From Sordariomycetes sp. S80-01Y (taxonomy: Eukaryota > Ascomycota > Sordariomycetes), in contig JAXQJY010000033.1 in NCBI GenBank assembly GCA_037042185.1, positions 1,488,001-1,552,000 of the forward strand: a stretch of DNA of 64,000 nucleotides. The letters run 5' to 3'. The translations under genes and the position numbers were made by a program. This document shows positions 53,986 to 64,000 of the stretch, piece after piece (position 1 is the stretch's first letter; each line of letters opens with the position of its first letter). Under the pieces are notes generated by a model, which worked only from the letters and a program-made list of their open reading frames with translations, ran no database searches and had not been told where the DNA came from.

Positions 53986-56210
53986 GGCGAAGACGACTCG
54001 ATGGGCGGTGATGATAACTACTGCCGGAAGAAGGGAATGTTGATGGAAGACGAGACTGGGTCTTGGGCCGGGTTGTCTAGCAACTACGGATGTCCGTCGT
54101 AACGATGATGCGTATGTACACCGGGGGGGGCTCGGGCAACCTCTCAGAGGTGTGTTGGTACAGGGGGAGATTAAGGGTATCTTTGGGTGAACAGATGGGA
54201 TGGGGAGAAGGGAAGGGAAAGTGGTGATGCTTGTCGGGATGTGTCGGGGGGGCTGCCAGGCATGAGGAGAGTCATGTTCCTTGTTGGCTTAAGGGAGACA
54301 AGACGACGCTGGGACGGCCGGTACGGCGGTAGGGTAGGGGTCTCAGCCGGGCTGGGGATGGCGGCAGAACCTGCAGCCTGAGGCAAGAGCTCAGGCGAGC
54401 GCACGATGAAGCACGAGAGCTTTTCGAACTTTTTTTTTTCTTTCATCATTCCCGCTCATCCCATTGGCTGGGGGCGAGCTGCATGGCTGCCGAGGTGGGG
54501 ACGTCTAACGTCAGTGGGGCCCCCCTGGCCACCCTCCCTCAGGCCCGGTGCGGCGGACCAGTTCGAGTCGGAGTCGCTGCAGCGGTGCAGCAGTGCAGCG
54601 GTGCAGGGTGCAACCTGAGGGACAGAGAGCGTCACCGACTGGGCAAGGCTGCTAGTGTGCAGAGCACCGTACGGTACAGAGAGTCCCTGTCCCTCTTAGG
54701 GCCCTCTTAGGGAGACACAGCGCAGAGCCAGAGCATTCCGGCCAGGACCCTGTTCTTGCCATTCTCGCCAGACCCGGACCCTCACTGCCAAATGAGGCTC
54801 CACTGCCGGAATGATCCTTTTTCCCAGCAACCGCCAAAACAAGCTTCGTCTGGAGCAGCAGTGCGAAGCAGAAGCAGAGGGGGGCCGTGTTGGTGCACTC
54901 GCCCGCTCGCCTTGGATGAGCTCTGCAACCACCACGGGCGCCCGCGAGTCGTGCGTTGCTTCTGCTCCCGCTCCTGGTGCCGCTGCTCCTCCCAGTCGAG
55001 GCTGTCAGATCAGATCAGGCATCGCCCCACTTCTACTTAGTGGTGGTGGTAGCGTCCCAGCGTCCCAGGCGGCTCCAATTGGCCGCAACAGCAGCTGCAG
55101 AACGGGGTGGCAACTGGCAAACTCTCTTACACCTCATTGGTCGCGTCTCAGTCACGCTGCAGCTGCATCATCCCTTGCTTCTCTTCTCGGCTCCTCTGAC
55201 CTTTTTTTTTTTTTTCTTCTCGTCCGCAGGGCTGCTGGCTGGCGAACGGGGGCATTGTTCGATCACGCCCTGTGTTTGTTGCAACTGGGAGGAGCAAACA
55301 ATTCCTCAGATCCAATTTCCTCAGATGGCTTCCCGCAGGTGCATATGCAGTTTGACTCGAACCCAGGGCTAAATCTCCCACCAAAGGCGACCAGGCCAAA
55401 CCTTCTCGATGCCAGGAATTCTTCACCTTGGACCAGTTGAGCCCCCGCACCACCTCCGCAGTGACCGCTCATCCCTCGCTGCAGGTCAGAGTGCGTGCTG
55501 CTCCTCTGCTGCTACTTCTGCTGCTGCTTCTGGCTAATATTGCCTGACCTGCGTCTCCCAGCTCATTGCCATCGGATCGTCAGCCTGCTCCCATGCACCA
55601 GCGTCACATCCGCCCTCCAATCTCCAACCTCCAACCTCGTCGTTTTTTTCTTCTCCTTCACCGCCTTGCCTCCCCAAGCTCCCGTCCCAGGGTCCTTCAT
55701 CTTCCTGCCAGATCCAGCACGGACATGACATGGCCAGATCGATCACCTCCCGCTCGTAAATGGGGATGGTCCGAGACACAGCAGAGGCGACCCGGTGATC
55801 GTCGTCGAGCCTTCGTCATCGCAGCGGAGCACCCAGACCCTTATTCCGTCACCCCCTGGAGCCTGGCTCGCCTGGCAGGTTGACACGACTCAGGGCTCCC
55901 TACCGGCTCCGGGCACGTAACAAGGGCAGAGCCGGCTACTCGTACCATTTCTGTGCTTCGGCAGCATGTAGCCTGGCAAGCCTGGGTCCGGTGCCCGTCT
56001 GACTTTTACAGCACCCCATCCAATCATGATTCCCTGTTTTGTCAATTACGATCCAAACAAGGCCCTGCAGTCAGTGGCTACAGCAACGTCGACATGTTCA
56101 CGTCTACCTGTTCGCGTCTGCAGTGCAACTCACGTGGGCTGATATGCATTATGTGTTGGGAGAAGTCGAGCGAACAACAGATAAGATCTCTTCATTCGAG
56201 ATTACCAGGG
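53986..56210. other. 2.2-kb gene-free region with simple repeats
   Basis: It starts with the promoter of the GDS1-like gene. It holds a G9 run near 54123, a T-rich run near 54425, a GCAGCGGT-type repeat at 54580-54610 and a 13-15 nt T tract at about 55201. Many Cys/Arg/Ser-rich frames occur but no domain. I support no gene here. Confidence 0.4.
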
Positions 56211-57584
56211 TCAGCTGAGACTTTTTCCCCCATGCTTTGACTCCTCGTGGACAGCCGACTTCTCGTAGACACCTCGGGCCCGCCTCTCAGAAAAACCATC
56301 CCGCATCTTCTTCTTCAGGCTCCACGGCCTCGCTTTCCGCGCCCTTTCTGCTTCCTCGGCCCGCTCCACATCTGCCAGGTACGCTTCGCGCACGCTCAGC
56401 GCTTTGATCTCGAGGGCATCCCGCACGGGCTTCTTCCACCGGCCGTCGTTGTACGTGCGCTGCTGGCCCAGGGCGTGCACCTCCCAGATCCTGTCAGTGA
56501 TCGACCCCTCCGGACCCAGGTCGTGCCAGGCGTGGACGATGATGTCGCGTTGGATCATCTGGATGCTGAAGTCGGTCGGGCAACGGGGACAGGCCCGTGC
56601 TTGAGTGCTGCCCTTGGTCTCGCGGGCACTCTGGATCATGCTGCGCGTCCGCGCGTGTTGCCCATCGTTGCTCGACATGATGCGTTCCATCATCTCATCC
56701 GCGGTACGAGCGCCGCCTCCTTCGAAGTGAAATGTCTGATGGGGGCATATATCGGGAGCGTGCCGGATCCATTCTCCCAAGAAGGCATCAGGATGCCAGC
56801 CATGCCGGCTTATGTAACTGTACTTGGCCTCCACTTGCAGAATGTACCAGCCGTTGCATATCCTGGGCATTGTCCTGATCTTACCGTAGATCCTTGATTG
56901 TACCATAACTCTCCTCATGTATCGCAGGTCGTGCTTCTCGGTACGGAGCAGGTTGGGGGAGAAGAGGCGGTACAGGGACGGCAGCCTGCCCTCGTCGTTG
57001 AGGCGCCTGTGCTTGAGCGCGAGCTGGACGTGCCTGTGCCGCGGCCAGTATCTGGCGTAGAGGAGGCTGCCGTCGTTGTACCTGGCTTTGGCGCACACTC
57101 GGGAGATGCTCTTGTCCGCACGCGCGTTTGCCCTATCCGAGCCCGTGACCGAGTGAAGCTTGAGGCAGAGCTCGCAAGCCCACTGCATGGGCCGGTCTCG
57201 GCCGAGAGCCATGCAGAACTCGAGTGCCTGGAGTTTGCTGAGCTCGCTCGTGTCCGGCCGGCAGGTTGCCGGGTATTGCTGCGCCAGTCTTCGAAGAGGA
57301 ACGCACGTCATGGCGAAGAGGATCCGGGTCTCGGGCGACAGCCAGTCGAAGATACTGAGGAGTGCGTCCTCCGGCAGCTCGAACAGAAGTCTGCAGCCTG
57401 GTGTTTGGGCAGGCGGGGGAGGAGGACGGCGCTGGAGCAGAGCCTTGACACGGTCGGTCCATCTCAAGAGCTCCGACAAGGTCGGCGCTCCGTCGAATAT
57501 GTGCACCATCTGGTAGAACGGGGATGCGACTATCGCTACGCACGCCACGACACGCAAGCTGACTTTCCCAATTCTCGGACTCAT
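56211..57584 (-). CDS. F-box domain protein
   Basis: A single exon encodes 457 residues from the ATG at 57584 (MSPRIGKVSL); the frame extends further only from a TTG. A hydrophobic stretch (VVACVAIVASPFYQMVHIF) lies near the N-terminus. The F-box follows (about 75-115: LPEDALLSIFDWLSPETRIL, then CVPLRRLAQQYP). Pairs of Cys (ACELCLK, CPRCPTDF) and many Trp/Tyr/Arg residues characterise the rest, a style seen in fungal F-box proteins of unknown target. The C-terminus is a basic helix. It probably acts as a substrate receptor for an SCF ubiquitin ligase. Confidence 0.75.
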   Translation of the reverse strand: MSPRIGKVSLRVVACVAIVASPFYQMVHIFDGAPTLSELLRWTDRVKALLQRRPPPPPAQTPGCRLLFELPEDALLSIFDWLSPETRILFAMTCVPLRRLAQQYPATCRPDTSELSKLQALEFCMALGRDRPMQWACELCLKLHSVTGSDRANARADKSISRVCAKARYNDGSLLYARYWPRHRHVQLALKHRRLNDEGRLPSLYRLFSPNLLRTEKHDLRYMRRVMVQSRIYGKIRTMPRICNGWYILQVEAKYSYISRHGWHPDAFLGEWIRHAPDICPHQTFHFEGGGARTADEMMERIMSSNDGQHARTRSMIQSARETKGSTQARACPRCPTDFSIQMIQRDIIVHAWHDLGPEGSITDRIWEVHALGQQRTYNDGRWKKPVRDALEIKALSVREAYLADVERAEEAERARKARPWSLKKKMRDGFSERRARGVYEKSAVHEESKHGGKSLS

Positions 57585-58949
57585 TGCCCACGCTCGGGAG
57601 CCGGGAGGTTCGGGAGCTGCGAGGAGTTTCAAGGAGGAAAAGGGCTGGCTGTAACAGAGCCTTTGGGGTTCTGAGCTATACCCTAGGCTTGACCTACGTT
57701 TGCGCTTCTAGGCTTGCCCTAGGATATACCTTGTAGGCGTTGGAGTGAAGCTCGGACGAAGCCAAGCAAACTTCAACTCCCGCCATAGTAATGGCCCAGA
57801 TTGTCATAACAAGGTTAAAGACGTCTCGGCAGAGTTTGAAAGCTTTGATCGAAATGATCATGTGCGGCATGGTAGATTTGGCTGAGGGTGCCCCTTTCAG
57901 ACACTCGCCCCTGAACCAACGATAGGTGGCTGGCTGTCAGTGTTGAGAGGGTTGACCTGCTGAGGAATCGTATCACCTTTCCATGAGCGCACAATCGACC
58001 GGACTGCATGGGATCCAAGCTTTACTGAGAGGAGGTTGACATATCGGACCGACTCGCAGACCGACAGCAATCAAGCAACATGTCACTCAGTTAGGAACAG
58101 ACAACACTGACAGCCTTCAAGCATGTGAGCAAGCATCAAGTCTGTTGTTATTTACCATATGCAATCCATAGTCAGAAGCGTGAAGCGACAGATTGCTCGA
58201 GATTCTTTTGTATTCAGTTGCCGAGATGAGGGGGGCGCTCTCGCATTGAGCAAGTAAATGCTGCGTTCAGCTCCAAAGATGCCGTGACTGCCTACCTCCA
58301 TCAGCTTACATCGTGCTCCTATGGATCAGCACTTCGCATCACAGCTTTTTGAGACCTGTGACAGTGCAGACTGGTCGACCCGAAGTCGGCCCTCTATAAA
58401 ATCGGTCTCCGCGTTGCCTAGATAGGACTACCCACGACCCAACTTCGCTTAAGTTACATGCCAGATAGGCACTGTCAGAGCGCTCGCCCACGCAAGGAAT
58501 TTACTCACACAAGCCTAAGCGAAATCAGCTTCCGACAGCCGGCGGCAATTACCAATCCTGGCTCATCTCGCCGGTCACCAATGCTTTCACCATCTCAGAT
58601 GTTCGCGTCTGTGGACCGACAGCTTTGTATCGGCATTATGTGCAGTGAGTCAATGAGTGGGACCAGAGCTCCGATGTGAAGCGGCTACTACGCACATAAG
58701 GGCGAGCCATCTCAACCTCAATCCAACAAGCTTCAAATCCTCTCATGTTAGTTTACACCCAGCAGAGCTAAATCATTCTGCTTGGAGAGCGCAATCGCAA
58801 CGCCAGCTGCACTTGCACGGCTCTAACCTTCCCGCTACCCCTCATCATTGGCCCCGAGCTACACAAGACACAACCTCCAGGCTTCCGCTCAACAAGCCTT
58901 CACGCACCACCGCAACCTTCAACAAGAAATCCGCCCAGCCTCTCTCAAG
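57585..58949. other. Divergent intergenic region
   Basis: Promoters of the F-box gene and the PhzF-like gene. A short repeated CCCTAGGCTTG/AGGCTTGCCCTAGG pair lies near 57679-57725. No gene is seen. Confidence 0.4.
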
Positions 58950-59852
58950 ATGCCCCTTGAACTCCCTTTCATCACCCTAGATGTCTTCACCACGACGCGC
59001 TACAAGGGCAACCCCCTCGCCGTGGTGACGGTCCCCGCGGACTGTCCCAACCCGCCCACTCAGGAGCAGAAGCAACTCATCGCCCGCGAGTTCAACCTTT
59101 CCGAGACTGTGATCGTACACGAGTCGAAGGGGAGCTCGAGGAAGATCGACATCTTCATCCCCGAGGCCGAGCTGCCGTTTGCTGGCCACCCTACCGTCGG
59201 CACGGCTGTCAGTCTGCTGAAGGATGGCGTGACGGAGCTTGTCACCAAGGCAGGACCGATTTCCATCGAGACCGAGGGACAAAACTTCGTCAAGGCCGGC
59301 ATTCCGCACAATGTGCGCCTCCATCGGAATACGCTGGAAGCTGCGGAGGAGAAGTCTCGCCCAGGGTACCTGAGCTCGGTCGACGAGATCCAGAAGGCGG
59401 AGCTCGCTGCTCCCATCTTCAGCATCGTAAAGGGCATGGCCTTCTCGCTCATTAAGCTGCCTAGCTTGGAGATGCTGGCAAAGGTTGAGTGCAGCGTGGG
59501 AACCTTCTCAGAGAAGATCCTCGACGACGCTTGGCAGGAGGGCATCATTGGACGGCTCTACTATGTCGAGCAGAAGAGCGACGACGAGAACGTTGTCAAA
59601 CTCCGCACGCGGATGGTCCTGATCGGTTTCGAAGACCCGGCCACTGGCAGTGCGTCTTGCGCCCTCGCCTCGTACCTGATGCTGCACGGCGGGAGGAGCG
59701 ATGGAAAAACAAGGTTTGAGCTTACCCAAGGTGTTGAGATGGGCAGGCAGAGCGACATAGTTGTCGAGGTCACGAAGAAGGACGGCGCCATCGACACAGT
59801 CAGCCTGGCTGGTACTGCTACTCAGGTCATGAAGGGCTATGTCACCGTTTGA
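58950..59852 (+). CDS. PhzF-family isomerase/epimerase-like protein
   Basis: A single exon encodes 300 residues from MPLELPFITLDVFTTTRYKG. The family signatures are the catalytic Glu in FNLSETVIV (about residue 50), LPFAGHPTVGTA, and DPATGSASCALASYL near residue 230. The fold is that of diaminopimelate epimerase, duplicated. PhzF of bacteria isomerises a phenazine precursor, but most fungal members lie outside phenazine clusters and their substrates are unknown. No biosynthetic genes are adjacent here, so a housekeeping or detoxifying role is as likely. Confidence 0.88.
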   Translation: MPLELPFITLDVFTTTRYKGNPLAVVTVPADCPNPPTQEQKQLIAREFNLSETVIVHESKGSSRKIDIFIPEAELPFAGHPTVGTAVSLLKDGVTELVTKAGPISIETEGQNFVKAGIPHNVRLHRNTLEAAEEKSRPGYLSSVDEIQKAELAAPIFSIVKGMAFSLIKLPSLEMLAKVECSVGTFSEKILDDAWQEGIIGRLYYVEQKSDDENVVKLRTRMVLIGFEDPATGSASCALASYLMLHGGRSDGKTRFELTQGVEMGRQSDIVVEVTKKDGAIDTVSLAGTATQVMKGYVTV

Positions 59853-60194
59853 TCCCCGCCGGACACCTCGGCGACTTGGATTCGTCGGCTCTACAAACGC
59901 AGGAAAAGGAAGGGTGCTCGCATAAGTTGGATTCAAAAGGTATTACGTGAACCGGCCACAGCAGGTTGTTGATGGAATCAGGGGCCAAGATGGGACCAAC
60001 GGTGTGAACGCCATAAACAATGTATTCCTTAAACACTCCACCTGCGCCGTCATCACGTCACATGTTGTGATGAGATGCTATTATTTACGTATCGTACACG
60101 TACACCTTACAATGATACATTGGGCCGGTGCGCCTTGTCCCCTCTCCGGATCCGCCCCTAGCCTTTACCATTGTTCCGAATTATGCACATTTGC

Positions 60195-60295
60195 GCGTGC
60201 TCTATGTAAGCTCAGTGGGCTGAGCGCGTACTATGCAATGCTGTTAACCTCAGCCAAGCAAGCTGGAAGATCAGAGGTCGTGATTTCATTTGCGG
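60195..60295 (+). other. tRNA-like segment, possible SINE relic
   Basis: AAGCTCAGTGGGCTGAGCGC (60208-60227) resembles a tRNA D arm/A box with a self-pairing GCTCA...TGAGC stem. AGAGGTCGTGATTTCATTT (60273-60291) resembles a degenerate T arm/B box. The spacing is too long for a tRNA without intron and no good anticodon stem forms. It may be a decayed tRNA or the head of a tRNA-derived SINE. Confidence 0.35.
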
Positions 60296-60311
60296 TCTCA
60301 CGCGTGAGACC
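60294..60311. repeat. 18-bp perfect palindrome
   Basis: GGTCTCACGCGTGAGACC reads the same on both strands. It directly follows the tRNA-like segment, between two convergent genes. Confidence 0.6.
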
Positions 60312-60402
60312 TTCGCTCAAGCGTCTGCCATGTGACAAAACCTGGTGGCGCCTACTGGCCTGAGCGAACGAGGGCCATAAAGCGTTCAGTCACCTGCGTT
60401 CA

Positions 60403-63400
60403 TTAGCTTGTGTTAAATCTCAATGGGTCGGCGATGCTTACATCCGGGTCTGACTTGATGAAGGGCAGTTCGAAGAACGTATACTTCTCGTTCTTCAATA
60501 GTTCAAGAACGGTCTGGATGAGACCCCAAGGGTGAGGCCAATAGCCCCCTAGACGTTCAAGTAAAACGCGTGTAATGTCGGCGCGCAGCTCCATTTCCTC
60601 AGGATCGTCCATGTCTTTACCAAAGATGGAAAGCAGGATTTGACTGAAGCAGTCCGTGCGCTGGTTCGGCGCTTGGAGTTGGTTTACCAAGCTGGTGAGA
60701 AGATGGTACCGAGCCACGGGCGAGACTTCATGAATCAGGAGCGACAGAGTCGCAATTTCGGGCTCGCTGCCATTCAATGACAAGAAGCCATCGTAGCGAG
60801 GCGACCTTGCGTCGAGCTCATGGCCGAGGTATACGGTGACGGCAGCGATAAGTCGAACATTGACCGTAAGGGGAGCATAACCGAAACCAGTATCGCGAGT
60901 TGTGCCTTGTGAGATGGCATGGGCAATCTGCGCGACAACCTCTTCCGAGGAACCGTTCTGCACAGCACGGTCCAATACCTCAAGCAAACCGCTATCTCGC
61001 AACGTCTCGGTAGCTTGTTCAATGCTGACGGTGGAAGCTGATTCCTCTTCTGTAGATGGGGCGCTCGCCGCGGTGATCGTGTTGATGAGCTGTGTGCAAT
61101 GTGCCGGGATGCTTGCACAGAACTGCATAGAGTAGGCGGACATGAACTGGGGGAAGTCGTGCTGAATAACAACGAGAAGCTTCCACGTTGCCCGGTATAG
61201 ATCCTTGCCAATAGGGGACACGTTGACAGCCTTGAGTTGCTCACCAACGCAGTCCAGAAGCTGAGACAGTAGCTTTGCGTAGAGCGGCCATCCTTCGCGG
61301 TTAGGCTGCGACAGGATTTGCGGCAGGAAAATCCGGTGTTGAAGAAGTGCCAGCCATCCGTAGGTGAATATTGGAAGCCTGACCGGTCCAAACCCTGCAA
61401 AGCGTGCGCCGAAGCGCAACAGCAGCTCGCGGCGTTCTTCATCGCCAAATTCATCTGAGATCGTAAGGAACTGATGCAGGAGCATCGACAAGAGGCGGAA
61501 AAACACCCTCTGGCACATGTGCTCGCCCTGCTTCGCTTGGTGATTGTAAGCAATAAGTGAAATCAGCGACAAGGTGGCGTCAAGCGTGGCCGGCCGAGCG
61601 GAAGAAGATTCAGGTTGAATGCTGACGAACATGCTAATCAGAGTAGCCAGCGCATCGACGTAGATGTAGCTGTCGCCAACCGTAGCGGCATGCATACTTC
61701 GTTCAAAGTGCACCACAGACATGTCGAGGGCGGTCCGCACAAACACGAAGTAGTCATCGCGATCGCGGATTACATTTCGCGTCATCAGCTGCTTGACGAA
61801 GAGCTCTGTAAGCCTGGATGAGGCATTGTAGTTGTTGCAGAGGCTGACCCATTCCTCAAAAATGTATTCCATCTGAAGATCGGTTTCCTCGCCATTTCCA
61901 GGCTGCGCCGAGCGCGGTGTCATGAGCTTGTTCTCCAATTCTTTGGCGATCGGGAGACCGGGCTCGGCGTCCATCCAAGTCCATGCAGCCTCCAACGTCC
62001 GCACGAACTGGGCGAACAAGATGATGGGCCGATTGTTTACCAGAGCAACGTCGATGATCTGGTTGAAGAACTCGAGAGATCCGTCTTTTCGCCCCTCCAA
62101 GGCTCGGGCTAGTGCCTGATCAATGACGTTCCAATCTAATAGATCGGTGCGAATCAAAGCATTGATCAGTGACATGTTGAGGAAAGAATGCCCGGGCTGT
62201 TCGTCGAAAAGTTGTCGGACGCGGCCGTCCACACTGCCTTTGGATATCTTGCGAACTGCCTCAAGCACGTGAACGAGGCTTTCCAAAGTGAGACTATCGT
62301 CACCTTGCTGGAAGATGTGAATAATTATTTGCTCCACCGCATAAGTGACGAACTCCTCAGAAGCTTGAGCTTTGATGATAGACTGGACCAAAGCATCCAC
62401 TAGGTCAAGCACGTTGTGTGGCCGAGGCAAAGTCGCAAAGTGCTCTTCACGGGCTTCGCCTGCAGCACGGACAAGCTCTTGTAGGAGCTTGCCGACACGC
62501 TCAACCAGGGCTCGAATCTCCAAATGATAGTTCGGCCCCCGTCCATTTGTCATGTTGTTTGACGCGCCGCCAGCGTGCACCGAAGGATAAGGCTGCATCG
62601 GGCCCCCGAGTTGTTGGACAGAAGGGGTCTCTGCCGGAGTAGGAATGTTGGGAATGGTGCTGTATTGGTCCTGTAGCACCTCATTCGCAAGAGATCTTGT
62701 CGCATCCGACGTAGAAGGGGCATGAGCAGGAGCGGATGCGCTGGTGCTACGAGGCTGTCGCCCAAATTCTTCGTAAATTGCCATTTGTTCAGGGTTAAGT
62801 CCGTTTGCACTAGGGCTCAGCTTGTATGGATGCGGTATCGTCATCGACCACCGACTAACGCTGGGATCATAGTAGGGTTCGTCAGGTCTCGACGCTCGGT
62901 GTCTCCTGCGGCTTTCGAGGTCGCTCTGGATGAGGGCTTCAATCTCTGGAACAGCCCTCTCCTCAGCTTGTCGCTCAATGATATTGCAGGCCAAGTCGAT
63001 GTTGTTGTTGACACACATAATGATCGTACCCTCCGGCAGACCTGACGGAATGTCGTTTGCCAAGGTGCGGATGTAGTTCGTGAAATTTGCTCGGAGCGGT
63101 TCCTTGGATGTGACAAGCGCGAGACTGCCAGCTGTAGCCTTGACCATCCCGATTGCAGAAGTGCGAAGACGATCCTCGTCGGGCTCTGTACCAAAGTCCT
63201 TCCTGATCATCTGGATTGTGGAGATGGCCGCGATGGTAACAGAGCGATCAACGACAGGCTGGATGATGTCCTGCAGAGCGCGAGTGAGAGCTGAGAGGAC
63301 GATCTCGTGCAGGCGGTTCGAGCTGGTAACCATTTCGTTATGGGGAGGGATGTTGATCGAAGGGCCAAGATCTGGGATAGTGGGTGCTACAGACTGTGAT

Positions 63401-64000
63401 TGCAGGCCACTGGTGACGGCAGGGCCCAAGCCATTAAGAGACAGGTTCTCGAACGCCTCGAGCTGCTCTTGTGGTATGACTTCTGGAGCCTCACCCATGG
63501 GAGGCCGATTCAATATCTCCCCTGTTGGCTCGATGTTCTTGTGGTCTAGGTTGAGCCCCTTGCAGAGGACTTCAATCTCAAACTTAAGATTCAACTTCAG
63601 CTCTGCGTGGTGGTAAAGATCGATCAGCAAGTGGATGATCTCCATCAACCACGGGTTTGGGGGCCGGAAGACAGCAGAATTGGCGCCCTGAAGCAGGACC
63701 TTGCAGACAAACGGAATGACCACAATAAGGCGTTTGGTGTCATGCGCCTCCATCAAGAGCTGCTTGAACGCGATGTTACGGTGCTTGATGGGCTTGTCCC
63801 GAGCCAGGGTCAATAGTCCGAGCCAGCCACCCAGGTTTTTGAGGTTGCCTCGGTCTGAAGAGCTTTGCATCGTAGCTTCGGAGTTGAGCATTCGAGCCAC
63901 GCTGACATATGTCTCCCTAAGCACCTCCCCCCAAAGTGACGCGTCTTGGAACAGATTGATAATCTGTAGATAAACGCCATGGTAATTAGGCTGAAGTTTG
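60403..64000 (-). CDS. not1: CCR4-NOT complex scaffold NOT1, 3' part (partial)
   Basis: The frame is open from the right window edge to the stop at 60403 and encodes nearly 1200 C-terminal residues; the 5' part lies outside. The segment begins in the MIF4G-like CAF1-binding region (NLGGWLGLLTLARDKPIKHR). The CNOT9-binding DUF3819 region follows (HEIVLSALTRALQDIIQPVV to MVKATAGSLALVTSKE), then a linker rich in Pro/Ser. The large C-terminal Not1 superfamily domain, which binds NOT2/NOT3/NOT5, makes up the rest and ends RFNTS. NOT1 holds together the main cytoplasmic deadenylase and is essential in yeast. No intron is visible in this portion. Confidence 0.92.
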   Translation of the reverse strand, partial: KLQPNYHGVYLQIINLFQDASLWGEVLRETYVSVARMLNSEATMQSSSDRGNLKNLGGWLGLLTLARDKPIKHRNIAFKQLLMEAHDTKRLIVVIPFVCKVLLQGANSAVFRPPNPWLMEIIHLLIDLYHHAELKLNLKFEIEVLCKGLNLDHKNIEPTGEILNRPPMGEAPEVIPQEQLEAFENLSLNGLGPAVTSGLQSQSVAPTIPDLGPSINIPPHNEMVTSSNRLHEIVLSALTRALQDIIQPVVDRSVTIAAISTIQMIRKDFGTEPDEDRLRTSAIGMVKATAGSLALVTSKEPLRANFTNYIRTLANDIPSGLPEGTIIMCVNNNIDLACNIIERQAEERAVPEIEALIQSDLESRRRHRASRPDEPYYDPSVSRWSMTIPHPYKLSPSANGLNPEQMAIYEEFGRQPRSTSASAPAHAPSTSDATRSLANEVLQDQYSTIPNIPTPAETPSVQQLGGPMQPYPSVHAGGASNNMTNGRGPNYHLEIRALVERVGKLLQELVRAAGEAREEHFATLPRPHNVLDLVDALVQSIIKAQASEEFVTYAVEQIIIHIFQQGDDSLTLESLVHVLEAVRKISKGSVDGRVRQLFDEQPGHSFLNMSLINALIRTDLLDWNVIDQALARALEGRKDGSLEFFNQIIDVALVNNRPIILFAQFVRTLEAAWTWMDAEPGLPIAKELENKLMTPRSAQPGNGEETDLQMEYIFEEWVSLCNNYNASSRLTELFVKQLMTRNVIRDRDDYFVFVRTALDMSVVHFERSMHAATVGDSYIYVDALATLISMFVSIQPESSSARPATLDATLSLISLIAYNHQAKQGEHMCQRVFFRLLSMLLHQFLTISDEFGDEERRELLLRFGARFAGFGPVRLPIFTYGWLALLQHRIFLPQILSQPNREGWPLYAKLLSQLLDCVGEQLKAVNVSPIGKDLYRATWKLLVVIQHDFPQFMSAYSMQFCASIPAHCTQLINTITAASAPSTEEESASTVSIEQATETLRDSGLLEVLDRAVQNGSSEEVVAQIAHAISQGTTRDTGFGYAPLTVNVRLIAAVTVYLGHELDARSPRYDGFLSLNGSEPEIATLSLLIHEVSPVARYHLLTSLVNQLQAPNQRTDCFSQILLSIFGKDMDDPEEMELRADITRVLLERLGGYWPHPWGLIQTVLELLKNEKYTFFELPFIKSDPDVSIADPLRFNTS

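Larger units (their letters stand above)
59853..60402. other. Convergent intergenic region with a tRNA-like relic
   Basis: 3' flanks of the PhzF-like and NOT1 genes. It includes an A-box/B-box-like pair at 60206-60291 and an 18-bp perfect palindrome at 60294-60311, both listed separately. Confidence 0.4.

Noticed and set aside
54685-54715. Two TTAGGG-like units, considered as telomere-type repeat
   Set aside because: Only two units separated by other bases, in the sequence CTCTTAGGGCCCTCTTAGGG; not an array.
57585-57632. Sixteen-codon upstream extension of the F-box protein
   Set aside because: It begins with TTG; the ATG at 57584 is the first proper start.
60195-60311. Functional tRNA gene
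   Set aside because: No acceptor stem, no anticodon stem and a degenerate T loop.
1-64000. CRISPR arrays, operons, 5S rRNA, spliceosomal snRNAs and transposable elements
   Set aside because: The sequence is fungal nuclear DNA; I read both strands for the typical signatures and saw none, apart from the listed tRNA-like relic.

Overview
This window comes from the genome of a filamentous ascomycete (Pezizomycotina, most likely a Sordariomycete; the class is an inference from gene content). It has intron-poor genes with 40-60 nt GT-AG introns and CTRAY-type branch points, and marker genes such as a VIVID-type LOV photoreceptor, CreC, CreD, a Clr5-domain protein and a rhodopsin-like membrane protein. 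Base composition looks even throughout. I recognise no intact transposon, no AT-rich RIP-type block and no bacterial-type feature.

Layout. 1-6.5 kb: a VIVID-like blue-light receptor, an Fpg/MutM-type DNA glycosylase, an intron-encoded box C/D snoRNA cluster, and a Clr5-domain protein. 7.8-12.6 kb: a SLM1-like TORC2/PtdIns(4,5)P2 effector and the arrestin adaptor CreD. 15.5-25.8 kb: the WD40 protein CreC, the mitochondrial Rho GTPase Gem1, the mRNA cap methyltransferase Abd1 and the sulfite reductase flavoprotein Met10. 27.3-39.3 kb: an SLC1-type dicarboxylate/amino-acid symporter, a GST, a rhodopsin-like membrane protein and a CrpA-like P1B copper ATPase. 40.9-54 kb: a Pcl-type cyclin, Cdk1 (Cdc2/NimX), an IMPACT-family protein, an Oms1-like mitochondrial methyltransferase and a possible GDS1-like nuclear protein. 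56-64 kb: an F-box protein, a PhzF-family protein and the 3' part of NOT1, which runs off the right edge.

Main discovery. Positions 4204-5499 on the + strand carry six box C/D snoRNAs, one per intron of an apparently non-coding host transcript. From their D' guides and the D+5 rule I read targets 25S U2421, 18S U578, 25S C2197, 25S G2288, 18S A28 and 25S C2959 (yeast numbering, rRNA sequence from memory). These are the targets of yeast snR78, snR77, snR76, snR75, snR74 and snR73, in the same order as the yeast SNR78-SNR72 polycistron. The gene order therefore appears conserved while the expression mode differs: intronic here, exonic with Rnt1 processing in yeast. No snR72 counterpart is visible.

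Other points: the VIVID ortholog naturally has Val at the position of the switch residue Cys71; creC and creD, two members of one carbon-catabolite-repression pathway, are neighbours on the same strand; and a protein-like frame lies just upstream of creC but one base out of phase with it. Exon boundaries were placed by hand from splice signals and protein family continuity.
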